A DNA stretch of 64,000 bases from Poindextera sp041691315 (GTDB lineage Bacteria; Pseudomonadota; Alphaproteobacteria; Caulobacterales; Caulobacteraceae). The stretch lies in contig JBEPUW010000006.1 in assembly GCA_041691315.1 (NCBI GenBank), forward strand, positions 1 through 64,000. Reading direction: 5' to 3'. Each line of letters opens with the position of its first letter. Position 1 is the stretch's first letter. Position numbers and translations under genes: made by a program. The notes under the pieces are model-generated. The model was not told the origin of the DNA and made no database searches. It saw nothing but the letters and a program-made list of their open reading frames with translations. Shown piece after piece: positions 51,675 through 59,547 of this stretch.

Positions 51675-52502
51675 TCAGCTTTTCAGCCGATAGCCGGTCT
51701 GGAACAGGATCCAGCAGATCGCGCCCATGACCACCGTGAGCCCGCCCACGACAGCGACGCCGACGGCGATCGAGCCATCCGCCTGGCCGATGAAGCCGTA
51801 GCGGAAGCCGGAGATGGTGTAGAAAAACGGGTTGTACTGCGACAGGCTGCGGAACGGCTCCGGCAGCCGGTCGACCAGGTAGAAGGTGCCCGACAGCATC
51901 GAGAGCGGCATGACGATGAAGGTGGTCACCGCCGCCATGTGGTCGAACTTCTCGGCCCAAAGACCGGCGACCATGCCGATCATGCCCATCATCAGCGCCG
52001 CGCCCAGGCCGAAATAGGCCACCGCCCACCAGTGAACGATATTGTAGCGGACGAAGAACAAGACCGAGATGGCGGTGACCAGGCCGACGGCCAGGCCACG
52101 GGTCGCGGCGCCGAGCGCGAAGGCGAAGACCTGCTCGGTCGGCGATAGCGGCGGGGTGATGAAATCCTGGGTCAGGCCCTGCATCTTGGCCTGCATCAGC
52201 GACGACGACGAATTGGCGAAGGCGGAGTTGAGGATGGCCATCATGATCAGGCCCGGGCCGATGAACACCGAATAGGGGACGCCGTGAACCGAGGGGCGCA
52301 GGCCCTTCATCGCCACGACGAAGATCAGCAGATAGAGCAGGCTGGACAATACCGGGGCGGCCAGGGTCTGCATGCCCACCTTCCAGAAGCGTTTGACTTC
52401 CTTCATGTAAAGCGTGGTTGCGCCGGTCCAGTTGACCCGGTGGTAGTCGCGCGGCAGCGGCGGCATGACCTCGGTCGCCGGAAAATCAGCAGTGTCTTTC
52501 AT
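51675..52502 (-). CDS. ABC-2 type transporter permease
   Basis: A 275-residue membrane protein with six helices. It has the ABC-2 pattern NWTGATTLYMKEVKRFWKVGMQTLAAPVLSSLLYLLIFVVAM, the amphipathic linker SSLMQAKMQGLTQDFITPPLSPTE, and MPLSMLSGTFYLVDRLPEPFRSLSQYNPFFYTISGFRYGFIG. The ATG at 52502 (MKDTADFPATE) is chosen because upstream codons reach the gcrA promoter region. No ATPase partner gene is adjacent, so the NBD must be encoded elsewhere. NodJ-like exporters of polysaccharide or drugs share this fold. Confidence 0.9.
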   Translation of the reverse strand: MKDTADFPATEVMPPLPRDYHRVNWTGATTLYMKEVKRFWKVGMQTLAAPVLSSLLYLLIFVVAMKGLRPSVHGVPYSVFIGPGLIMMAILNSAFANSSSSLMQAKMQGLTQDFITPPLSPTEQVFAFALGAATRGLAVGLVTAISVLFFVRYNIVHWWAVAYFGLGAALMMGMIGMVAGLWAEKFDHMAAVTTFIVMPLSMLSGTFYLVDRLPEPFRSLSQYNPFFYTISGFRYGFIGQADGSIAVGVAVVGGLTVVMGAICWILFQTGYRLKS

Positions 52503-52562
52503 GGGCCTTGATGTGCCCCCCGCATCGCCCGGGCGCAAGGGGGCGATCCCGTGCGGCGATAT

Positions 52563-52594
52563 GACTCGCGGGCAATGGATTCACCTTGGGATTC
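52563..52594. promoter_or_regulatory. Cluster of three GANTC (CcrM) sites upstream of gcrA
   Basis: GACTC at 52563-52567 and GATTC at 52578-52582 and 52590-52594. Three sites in 32 bases is dense for this GC content. GcrA itself acts with sigma-70 at GANTC-methylated promoters, so the cluster may couple gcrA or the divergent permease gene to DNA methylation state. Confidence 0.5.
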
Positions 52595-52638
52595 GAAGGC
52601 GCCACAATGGCTTAAGCCAATCCGCTCCACTGAACAGA

Positions 52639-52707
52639 CCATCCACAACATCTTGATCCCTGTGGACAGGCGCATGGCGCCTATTGTGTCTGTTAACGGA
52701 GTGTTTA
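52639..52707 (+). promoter_or_regulatory. gcrA upstream control region: DnaA-like and CtrA-like boxes
   Basis: Two inverted DnaA-like boxes, CCATCCACA (52639-52647) and TGTGGACAG (52661-52669), each match seven of nine consensus bases. A CtrA-like TTAA-N7-TTTA box follows at 52693-52707, 93 bases before the gcrA ATG. In Caulobacter, DnaA activates and CtrA represses gcrA, so this layout fits the known circuit. Confidence 0.5.
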
Positions 52708-52799
52708 CGATATCTAGTAGGGATGGTTCACCGGCGGGACCACGGGGCGCTAGATATAGTGTCATGCCGGTGGGCTGGCGGCGGCTGGAGGGCAAGCCA

Positions 52800-53288
52800 A
52801 TGGGTTGGACCGACGAACGCGTTGAAATACTGAAGAAACTCTGGCTGGAGGGGCTTTCGGCCAGCCAGATCGCCAAGCAGCTTGGCGGCGTGACCCGCAA
52901 TGCGGTGATCGGCAAGGTACACCGGCTGGGCCTTTCCGGCCGCGCCGCGCCGTCGCAGCCGAGCCGGCCGACCTTCAAGGCGCCGCGGCCGCCGCGGCCG
53001 ATGGCGCAGCCGGCGCCGCGCCGGCTGGAGCAGCGGGCGGCCCCGATGCCGGCCCCGGTCTATTTCGTCGAGGAACCGGGCTCGGCCACGGTGCTGACGC
53101 TTGGCGCGCACATGTGCAAATGGCCGATCGGCGATCCGTCGACCGACAGCTTCACCTTCTGCGGCCGCCGCGCCGAGACCGAAGGTCCCTACTGCGTCAA
53201 CCACGCGCGCATCGCCTATCAGCCGCAGCAGCCGCGCAAGCGCTCCGGCGCCACCGAACTGGCCCGCTCGCTGCGGCGCTATATCTAG
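52800..53288 (+). CDS. gcrA: Cell cycle regulator GcrA
   Basis: A sigma-70 cofactor that drives S-phase genes at GANTC-methylated promoters. The 162-residue protein has the DNA-binding N-terminus GWTDERVEILKKLWLEGLSASQIAKQLGG-VTRNAVIGKVHRLGLSGR, a Pro-rich linker (residues about 55-90) and the sigma-interacting C-terminus CKWPIGDPSTDSFTFCGRR with EGPYCVNHARIAYQP. A Shine-Dalgarno GGAG precedes the ATG at 52800; a longer frame upstream crosses the promoter boxes and is rejected. Confidence 0.96.
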   Translation: MGWTDERVEILKKLWLEGLSASQIAKQLGGVTRNAVIGKVHRLGLSGRAAPSQPSRPTFKAPRPPRPMAQPAPRRLEQRAAPMPAPVYFVEEPGSATVLTLGAHMCKWPIGDPSTDSFTFCGRRAETEGPYCVNHARIAYQPQQPRKRSGATELARSLRRYI

Positions 53289-53319
53289 CCTCACCTTCCT
53301 CCTCGAGGCGGAAGGCTAG
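53285..53319. terminator. Stem between convergent gcrA and phoB
   Basis: An inverted repeat CTAGCC-tca-CCTTCC / GGAAGG-CTAG spans both stop codons of the convergent pair. There is no T-run, so it would be a weak intrinsic or bidirectional terminator. Confidence 0.45.
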
Positions 53320-54005
53320 GCGGCGGTGTCCAGGGAATAGCCCGCGGAACGCACCGTGCGGATCGGGTCCGCGTTCAGGTCGCGGTTCAGCGCCTTGCGC
53401 AGGCGGCCGATGTGCACGTCGACGGTGCGGGCCTCGACATAGACGTCGGAGCCCCAGACCGCGTCGAGCAGCTGTTCGCGGCTGAACACCCGGCCGGGAT
53501 GCTGCATCAGATAGTCGAGCAGGCGAAACTCGGTGGGACCGAGATGGATCTCCTTCTCGGCCCGGCGCACCCGATGGGCGGCGCGGTCGACCACGATGTC
53601 GCCATGATGCAGTCGGTCTTCGGCCAGGCCCGGCCGGATGCGGCGCAGCACCGCGCGGATGCGGGCGGCGAGTTCGCTCATCGAGAAGGGCTTGATCACG
53701 TAGTCGTCGGCGCCGGTGTCCAGGCCACGGATGCGGTCGCTCTCCTCGCCGCGGGCGGTGAGCATGATGATCGGCAGGTTGCGGGTCTCAGGGCGCGCGC
53801 GCAGCCGGCGGCAGACCTCGACCCCGGAGACCTTGGGCAACATCCAGTCGAGCACGACCAGGTCGGGCATCTGCTCGTCGATCAGCACCAGCGCCTCTTC
53901 GCCATCGCCGGCGACGGTGACGGCGTAGCCTTCCTTGTCGAGATTGTACTGGAGCAGGGCGCTCAGCGCGTCCTCGTCCTCGACAACCAGCACCTGGGGG
54001 ATCAT
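53316..54005 (-). CDS. phoB: Phosphate regulon response regulator PhoB
   Basis: A 229-residue OmpR-class regulator. Receiver domain: VVEDEDALSALL at the N-terminus, phospho-acceptor in LVVLDWMLPKVSG near residue 53, and the lysine in YVIKPFSM. Winged helix: LGPTEFRLLDYLMQHPGRVFSREQLLDAVWG and RTVDVHIGRLRKAL. It lies one base after the phoU stop and is expected to be read from the Pho-box promoter upstream of phoU. Confidence 0.96.
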   Translation of the reverse strand: MIPQVLVVEDEDALSALLQYNLDKEGYAVTVAGDGEEALVLIDEQMPDLVVLDWMLPKVSGVEVCRRLRARPETRNLPIIMLTARGEESDRIRGLDTGADDYVIKPFSMSELAARIRAVLRRIRPGLAEDRLHHGDIVVDRAAHRVRRAEKEIHLGPTEFRLLDYLMQHPGRVFSREQLLDAVWGSDVYVEARTVDVHIGRLRKALNRDLNADPIRTVRSAGYSLDTAA

Positions 54006-54006
54006 G

Positions 54007-54762
54007 TCAGCCTTCTCTCGCCATGGATTGGACGCGGTCGGAGGTCAGTGGCCCTTCGAGCATTTCCGAGCGGCGCTGCAGGGCGTCCCACTTCGGCCGC
54101 TCGCCGGTCATCTCCTCGCCGGTGACTTCGAAGTGGATGATCTCGGCGATGTTGGTGGCGTGATCGCCGATGCGTTCCAGGTTCTTGGCGATGAACAGCA
54201 GGTGGGCGCCCGGCGTGATCGTGCGCGGGTCGCCCATCATGTAGGTCAGGAGTTCACGGAAGAGGCTGTTGTAGTGCTCGTCGACCTCCTCGTCGCGGGC
54301 CCAGATAGCGGCGGCCTTTTCGATTTCGCCGACCGTATAGGCGTCCAGCACCTCCTTCAGGCGCGCGCCGACCAGCCGGCCGAGGCGCTCGATGGAGCGG
54401 GTCAGCGGCGTCAGCGGCTCGCTCTCGCTCAGGATCAGCGAGCGCTTGGCGATGTTGCGGGCGAGGTCGCCGCAGCGTTCGAGGTTCATGGCGATCTTCA
54501 GGGCCGCCACGGTGCGGCGCAACTCGCGGCCGACCGGCTGGCGGGTGGCGATCAGCTCAATGGCGCGCCGCTCGATATCGGCCTGCAGGGCGTCCAGCTT
54601 CGGATCGCGCGCCACCACCGCTTGCGCCAGCGCCACGTCGCGCCGGGAGATGGCGTCAAGGCAGTCGGCGATCTGCGCTTCGGCCAGGCCGCCAAGGCGG
54701 GCGACCTCCGCGACCAGGGGCTCAACCAAGTCGCCACTTACCGTAACCCACTGTTCGGTCAT
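54007..54762 (-). CDS. phoU: Phosphate signalling protein PhoU
   Basis: A 251-residue protein of two three-helix bundles, each with the metal-binding text of PhoU: NLERCGDLARNIAKRS near residue 98 and NLERIGDHATNIAEII near residue 201. PhoU links the PstSCAB importer to PhoR. In Caulobacter the order is phoR-pstC-pstA-pstB-phoU-phoB; here the pst genes are absent between phoR and phoU. A Pho box lies 79 bases before its start. Confidence 0.95.
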   Translation of the reverse strand: MTEQWVTVSGDLVEPLVAEVARLGGLAEAQIADCLDAISRRDVALAQAVVARDPKLDALQADIERRAIELIATRQPVGRELRRTVAALKIAMNLERCGDLARNIAKRSLILSESEPLTPLTRSIERLGRLVGARLKEVLDAYTVGEIEKAAAIWARDEEVDEHYNSLFRELLTYMMGDPRTITPGAHLLFIAKNLERIGDHATNIAEIIHFEVTGEEMTGERPKWDALQRRSEMLEGPLTSDRVQSMAREG

Positions 54763-54840
54763 CGAATCCCGTTACAAAAAACCCAAACCCGACTCAAGGC
54801 AGCGCCCGAAAAGACCCTGCCCGCCGATTGCTGTCGCTAT

Positions 54841-54869
54841 GCGACGGTTTTGTGACAGTTTTGTTACAG
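54841..54869 (-). promoter_or_regulatory. Pho box upstream of phoU
   Basis: On the minus strand three 7-base units with 4-base AAAA spacers: CTGTAAC, CTGTCAC, CCGTCGC, in the 11-base period of PhoB sites (consensus CTGTCAT). It overlaps the phoR stop codon and would place phoU-phoB under direct PhoB control. Confidence 0.75.
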
Positions 54870-56027
54870 CCGCGGTAGGTAGGCGGTGAAAGTCGTGCCC
54901 TGGCCGGCGACGCTCTCGATCGCCAGGCCGCCGCGATGGCGGTTGATGATGTGCTTGACGATGGCCAGGCCCAGGCCCGTGCCCAGTCGCTCGCCGCTCT
55001 TCTGGCCCGCGACGCGATAGAAGCGCTCGGAAAGCCTGGGAAGGTGCTCGCGCGCGATCCCTGCCCCATGGTCGGCGCAGCGCAGCACCACGAAGCGTTC
55101 GCCGCCGACCAGGTCGGGGCTGAGCAGCGACAGCCGGGCCGCGCCCGCCCGGGTGGGCGCCAGCGCCGCCTCGGCGGTGACGTCGTCGACGACGTCGATC
55201 TCGACCGTCCCGCCGGGGGCGGAGAATTTGAGCGCGTTGTCGATCAGGTTCTGCGCCACCTGCAGCATCTGATCGCGGTCGCCGGTGATCATCGCCCGGC
55301 CGCGCTCGGCCACGCGGATCTCCAGCTTCACCCCGCGCTCGGCGGCGAGCGGCGCGAGGGCGTCGATCACGTCCAGGGTCACCAGCGCCACGTCGACCTT
55401 GCCTTCCGGCGCGATGTGCTCGTTCAACTCGATGCGGCTGAGCGACATCAGGTCGTCGATCAGCCGCGCCATCCGCCCGGCCTGGGCGGCCATGACCCCC
55501 AGGAAGCGTTCGCGGGCGACGGCGTCGTCGCGCGCGTGGCCGCGCAAGGTCTCGATGAAGCCGGTCAGCGAGGCCAGCGGCGTGCGCAGTTCGTGGCTGG
55601 CGTTAGCAAGGAAGTCCGCGCGCATGCGCTCGTTGCGGCGCGCATCGGTCTCGTCGCGGATGACCATCAGCGCCAGCCGCGCGCCGTCGGCGGCGGGCGT
55701 TAGCGGACGGGTGCGCACGCGCCAGAAGCGGTCCTGCGCGCCGCCGGTCTCATAGGCCGCCTCGCCGTTCAGACCGCCGAACAGGGCCTCGTCGACCGCC
55801 TCCAGAACCTCGGGGTGGCGAATGGCCGACACCAGCGGGCCGCCGGCCGCCTGGATGCGCAACAGCTCGCGCGCCGCCAGATTGGCGAAGACCAGCCGCC
55901 GGTCGGAGGCGTCCTCGGCGTCGCGCGCCGAGACCACCATCACCGGGTCCGGCAGGCTGTCGACCAGGGCGGCGAAGGCCGGCTGGTCCTGGTCGGTCGC
56001 GATGGTTTCGGCGGCGTCTGTCGGCAT
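54864..56027 (-). CDS. phoR: Phosphate regulon sensor kinase PhoR
   Basis: A 387-residue histidine kinase. A PAS-like domain (residues about 18-120: FAALVDSLPDPVMVVSARD) is followed by the H-box FLANASHELRTPLASLTGFIE near residue 148, N-box QNLIDNALKFSAPGG, G1 DHGAGI and G2 LGTGLGLAIVKHII. No membrane helix is visible in this frame; many PhoR proteins have one or two at the N-terminus. The ATG at 56027 (MPTDAAET) is used; upstream codons to 56102 add no helix. The kinase may depend on PhoU or another partner for membrane location. Confidence 0.94.
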   Translation of the reverse strand: MPTDAAETIATDQDQPAFAALVDSLPDPVMVVSARDAEDASDRRLVFANLAARELLRIQAAGGPLVSAIRHPEVLEAVDEALFGGLNGEAAYETGGAQDRFWRVRTRPLTPAADGARLALMVIRDETDARRNERMRADFLANASHELRTPLASLTGFIETLRGHARDDAVARERFLGVMAAQAGRMARLIDDLMSLSRIELNEHIAPEGKVDVALVTLDVIDALAPLAAERGVKLEIRVAERGRAMITGDRDQMLQVAQNLIDNALKFSAPGGTVEIDVVDDVTAEAALAPTRAGAARLSLLSPDLVGGERFVVLRCADHGAGIAREHLPRLSERFYRVAGQKSGERLGTGLGLAIVKHIINRHRGGLAIESVAGQGTTFTAYLPRL

Positions 56028-56206
56028 GTTTGCGAGGCGTTTCCTGGCGGGGCTTAAGGCTAGCCGCTCAGGCGGCTTCAGCAAAGCTGGGCGACATACC
56101 AATTTATCTCTATGGAGTTGATAGGATTACGGCTCTAGGGATGCGGGACGGCGCAGACAGGGGCCGGGCGTTGACGGATTGCAAACCATGATCGGGATAG
56201 AGCCGC

Positions 56207-56229
56207 GATATGTAGGTCAACTGCATATC
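56207..56229. promoter_or_regulatory. Dyad upstream of the porin gene
   Basis: Arms GATATGtAG and CTgCATATC around GTCAA, 43 bases before the porin ATG. A TTGACG -35-like hexamer lies at 56171-56176. It could be a sulfur or oxyanion regulator site. No Pho box is visible in the gap 56028-56271, which otherwise holds no gene. Confidence 0.4.
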
Positions 56230-56271
56230 CATCGGATCTAGGCCGCAAAAGCGGCGCGAGGGGCAATTTAA

Positions 56272-57933
56272 ATGACACGTACGACTCGAACCTGGGGCCT
56301 CAGCCTCATCAGCATTCTGGCCGCCGGCGTTTCCACCGCGGCCCTGGCGCAACCGACCGCCGCGCCGAGCGTCGATCCGCGCGAAGCCCGGATCGATCAG
56401 CTGGAATCCGAAGTCCAGGATCTCGCCGCCGAGGTGCAGGACCTGAAGCGCGGCCAGGCCGCCCAGATCCAGACCCTTTCCGACGTGGAGGCCAAGGCGC
56501 CGCCGCCGCCCAGCGTATTGACCACGCTCGCCAACGGCGTCCCGTCGATCAAGAGCGCCGACGGTCGCTTCACCGCCAACTTCCACGGTATCCTGCAGTT
56601 CGACGCCGGCGAGTACAACCAGTCCAACCTTGGCCCGATCGCCACCGATCTGCGCCGCAGCGGCCCGGCGCTGGGCGCCTCGGCCTCGAACGTCGACCTG
56701 ACGCATGCCCGCAAGCTGAAGGACGGCGACGACTTCCGCCGCGCCCGCATCGGCGTCGACGGCAAGGCCTTCGGCGACTGGGATTACAAGCTGATCTTCG
56801 ACTTCGCCGGTTCGGGCGTCGAGAACGCCGGCCAGCTCTATGAGGGGTGGCTGCAGTATTCCGGCCTGAAGCCCGTCCACCTGCGCGTCGGCGCCTTCTC
56901 GCCGTCGATCGGGCTGGAGGATCAGGCCTCGACCAACGGCATGCCGCTGCTTGAGCGCTCGGTGGTGGAGGATATCGCCCGCGGCTTCGTCGCCGGCGAC
57001 ACCCGAACCGCCGTCGAACTGTGGGGCTCCGGCGACCATTGGCTGGCCTCGGCCGCCCTGACTGGGCGTGCGATCGGCGTGGTCAACACCGGCACAGTTC
57101 CAGGCGCAACCGGCGCGGTCGGTACGGCGCAGACCTTTGGCGACCAACTGGGATTCGTCGGCCGCCTGGCTGGCACGCCCTTCCACGGGGACGATTGGCT
57201 GATCCATGTCGGCGCGCATGGCAGCTACCTGATTAGTCCGACCAACACCTCCGGCCCGACCGCGACAGGGCTCGGCCTGACGCCCAATTCTCAGGTCGTC
57301 GCCTTCTCCAACACGCCCGAGCTGCGTGTCGACGGGACCAAGCTGATTAATACCGGCAACATCCCGGCCAGACACGCCTCGACCACCGGCCTGGAGTTCG
57401 CCGCCCAGAAGGCCAACTTCCTGTTCCAGACCGAGTACGACTACTTCACGGTCAACCGGACGGACGTCCCTTCGACGCCAACCTTCAGCGGCTATTATTT
57501 CGAAGGCAGCTGGGTGATCACCGGCGAGCCCCGCGTCTACAACAAGACGACAGCGGCTTTCGATGCCCCGAACGTCGCCCATCCGTTCTCGTTCGGCGGC
57601 GGCGGCATCGGCGCCTTCGAGCTGGCGGCGCGTTATTCCGACATGGACCTGAACTATCACCAGGGGGCGTTCGGCACGGCCCCGACGTCCACCGCGATCC
57701 GTGGCGGCGAGGAGCAGAACTTCACGATCGGCCTGAACTGGTACCCCAACCAGTTCACCAAGTTCATGCTCGACGTTTCGGAGGTGCAGATCCACCACCT
57801 GTCGCCGTGCACCAACACCGGCGTCGGCGCAAACAACACCTGCACCGGCACGGTCCTGTGGAATACCCCGGTGGGTTCGCAGATCGGCCAGAACTTCACC
57901 GACGTGGCGCTGCGCACGCAGTTCGCCTTCTAA
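56272..57933 (+). CDS. Outer-membrane porin of the phosphate-selective (OprO/OprP) type
   Basis: A 553-residue protein: signal peptide ending near ALAQ, a short coiled coil that would trimerise (IDQLESEVQDLAAEVQDLKR, residues about 43-62), then a beta-barrel in the Porin O/P family style (ADGRFTANFHGILQFDAGEYN, RRARIGVDGKAFGDWDYKLIFDFAG, LRVGAFSPSIGLEDQASTN). It ends in TQFAF with the terminal aromatic residue needed for barrel assembly. Two cysteines near the C-terminus (SPCTN...NTCTG) probably form a loop disulfide. It precedes a sulfate-type binding protein by 19 bases, so it may carry sulfate or sulfonates rather than phosphate. Confidence 0.88.
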   Translation: MTRTTRTWGLSLISILAAGVSTAALAQPTAAPSVDPREARIDQLESEVQDLAAEVQDLKRGQAAQIQTLSDVEAKAPPPPSVLTTLANGVPSIKSADGRFTANFHGILQFDAGEYNQSNLGPIATDLRRSGPALGASASNVDLTHARKLKDGDDFRRARIGVDGKAFGDWDYKLIFDFAGSGVENAGQLYEGWLQYSGLKPVHLRVGAFSPSIGLEDQASTNGMPLLERSVVEDIARGFVAGDTRTAVELWGSGDHWLASAALTGRAIGVVNTGTVPGATGAVGTAQTFGDQLGFVGRLAGTPFHGDDWLIHVGAHGSYLISPTNTSGPTATGLGLTPNSQVVAFSNTPELRVDGTKLINTGNIPARHASTTGLEFAAQKANFLFQTEYDYFTVNRTDVPSTPTFSGYYFEGSWVITGEPRVYNKTTAAFDAPNVAHPFSFGGGGIGAFELAARYSDMDLNYHQGAFGTAPTSTAIRGGEEQNFTIGLNWYPNQFTKFMLDVSEVQIHHLSPCTNTGVGANNTCTGTVLWNTPVGSQIGQNFTDVALRTQFAF

Positions 57934-57952
57934 CTTGACGAGGAAATCCGCG

Positions 57953-59005
57953 ATGACTGCCGACAACAACACCCGCCTCCCGACCCGGCGGGGGGTCTTC
58001 TCCCTCGCCGCGGCGGGCGCGGCGGTCATCGCGGCGCCGGGCCTTCTTCCCGGGCGCGCCAACGCGGCGGGGCCGTTGAAGCTGCTCAATGTCAGCTACG
58101 ACCCGACCCGCGAACTCTACCGCGACATCAACGCCGCCTATTCGGCGTTCTGGAGGTCGCATACCGGCCAGCAGCTCGACATCGACCTCAGCAACGGCGG
58201 TTCAGGCAAGCAGGCGCGGGCGGTGATCGATGGCCTGCAGGCCGACGTGGTGACCCTGGCGCTGGCCTACGACATCGACGCCATCGCCGCGCACGGGCAT
58301 CTGTTGCCGGCCAACTGGCAATCGCGCCTGCCGGACAACTCGACCCCCTACACCTCGACCATCGTCTTCCTGGTGCGCAAGGGAAACCCTTGGAAGATCC
58401 ACGACTGGGGCGATCTGATCCGGCCGGGCATCCAGGCCATCACGCCCAATCCGAAGACCTCGGGCGGGGCGCGCTGGAACTATCTGGCCGCCTGGGCCTG
58501 GGCCCTGAAGCAGCCGGGCGGCAACGCCGCCACGGCGCAGGCCTTCATCCAGAAGCTCTACAAGCAGGTGCCGGTGCTGGACTCCGGCGCGCGCGGCTCG
58601 ACCACCACCTTCACCGAGCGTGGCATCGGCGATGTGTTGCTGGCGTGGGAGAACGACGCCCACCTGGCCCTGGCCGAACTGGGTCCGGGCAAGGTCGAGA
58701 TCGTCTATCCATCCTTCTCCATCCTGGCTGAGCCGCCGGTCGCCGTGGTCGACAAGGTGGTCGACCGCAAGGGCACCCGCACGGTCGCCGAAGGCTATCT
58801 GAAGTTCCTGTACAGCCCGCTGGCTCAAGACCTGATCGGCAAGAACTTCTACCGTCCGCGCAGCGCCGCGGCGGCGGCGAAATACGCCAGGCAGTTCCCG
58901 AATATCCCGACGGTCACCATCGCCGCCTTCGGCGGCTGGACCAAGGCCCAGGCGACGCATTTCGCCGATGGCGGCGTCTTCGACCAGATCTACAAGCCGG
59001 GCTGA
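57953..59005 (+). CDS. sbp: Sulfate-type ABC transporter substrate-binding protein
   Basis: A 350-residue periplasmic binding protein of the Sbp/CysP family. The signal contains PTRRGVFSLAAAG, a likely twin-arginine motif, cleaved near RANA. The mature text LLNVSYDPTRELYRDINAAYSAFW, LSNGGSGKQARAVIDGLQADVVTLALAYDIDAIA and PKTSGGARWNYLAAWAWAL is the classical sulfate-binding pattern. A Shine-Dalgarno GAGGAAA precedes the ATG at 57953. No cysTWA permease genes follow; a strong terminator ends the porin-sbp transcript. Confidence 0.93.
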   Translation: MTADNNTRLPTRRGVFSLAAAGAAVIAAPGLLPGRANAAGPLKLLNVSYDPTRELYRDINAAYSAFWRSHTGQQLDIDLSNGGSGKQARAVIDGLQADVVTLALAYDIDAIAAHGHLLPANWQSRLPDNSTPYTSTIVFLVRKGNPWKIHDWGDLIRPGIQAITPNPKTSGGARWNYLAAWAWALKQPGGNAATAQAFIQKLYKQVPVLDSGARGSTTTFTERGIGDVLLAWENDAHLALAELGPGKVEIVYPSFSILAEPPVAVVDKVVDRKGTRTVAEGYLKFLYSPLAQDLIGKNFYRPRSAAAAAKYARQFPNIPTVTIAAFGGWTKAQATHFADGGVFDQIYKPG

Positions 59006-59028
59006 TATCCTCCCTGGACGCCCGAGAC

Positions 59029-59066
59029 TGCCCCGGTTCCCTCCCGTGCGGAACCGGGGCATTTTT
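59029..59066 (+). terminator. Rho-independent terminator of the porin-sbp operon
   Basis: A perfect 12-bp stem TGCCCCGGTTCC/GGAACCGGGGCA with a 9-base loop, followed by five Ts, 24 bases after the sbp stop. Confidence 0.9.
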
Positions 59067-59118
59067 CGTTCGCTGAAGCACATGTCTGGCCGCCACGGCC
59101 GAAAACGGGCCTTCAGCC

Positions 59119-59466
59119 ATGCCGCATCTCCTGGCCAACGCCGTCGGCGTCATCGCCGCGCTCTGTTCGATGAGCAGTTTCGTGCCGCAGATCGTGAAGA
59201 TGGTCCGCGAACGAAAGGCCGAGGCGGTATCCTTTCCCATGTACGTGGTGACGGTCGCCGGCTTCGTCTTCTGGATCGCCTACGGGGTGGCGATCATGAG
59301 CTGGCCGGTGGCGGTGTCGAACGCGGTGAACCTGGTCCTGGCCGCGGCCATCCTGGTGCTGAAGATGCGGTATTCGAAGAGGGGGCTCATAAAGACCGTC
59401 ATCCCCCGCTGCAGCGGCGAAGCCGCGGAATGCGGGGGACCCATGAACATCGATACCGGACGGTGA
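59119..59466 (+). CDS. SemiSWEET-type transporter (PQ-loop), repeat-extended C-terminus
   Basis: A 115-residue membrane protein with three helices: LLANAVGVIAALCSMSSFVPQIVKM (PQ motif), VSFPMYVVTVAGFVFWIAYGVAI and WPVAVSNAVNLVLAAAILVLKM. This is the SemiSWEET triple-helix unit that dimerises to carry sugars. The usual protein ends near KMRYSKRG; the last 25 codons (from about residue 91) are translated from module B of a GTCAT composite repeat. The natural stop was evidently displaced by the repeat. Confidence 0.85.
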   Translation: MPHLLANAVGVIAALCSMSSFVPQIVKMVRERKAEAVSFPMYVVTVAGFVFWIAYGVAIMSWPVAVSNAVNLVLAAAILVLKMRYSKRGLIKTVIPRCSGEAAECGGPMNIDTGR

Positions 59467-59542
59467 TCGCGAGCGGTTGAACCGCGCAGCGAGCTCACCA
59501 TCGCCCGTGTTCATGGGTGGCCCGGATATACCGGGCCATGAC
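59398..59542. repeat. GTCAT composite repeat, modules B and A
   Basis: Left module B differs from other copies by paired changes in its cap (GCGGC-gaa-GCCGC instead of GCCGC-gaa-GCGGC). Right inverted module A has CCCGG-tatat-CCGGG. The left half encodes the C-terminus of the SemiSWEET gene; the right end abuts the pyk stop. Confidence 0.85.
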
Positions 59543-59547
59543 GGTAG

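Noticed and set aside
52551..52799. N-terminal extension of GcrA
   Set aside because: The open frame upstream crosses the DnaA-like and CtrA-like boxes, and GcrA proteins begin at MGWTDERV or equivalent.
56110..58089. Long minus-strand open frame opposite the porin
   Set aside because: The plus strand encodes a full porin with signal peptide and terminal Phe; the antisense frame has no recognisable domain.
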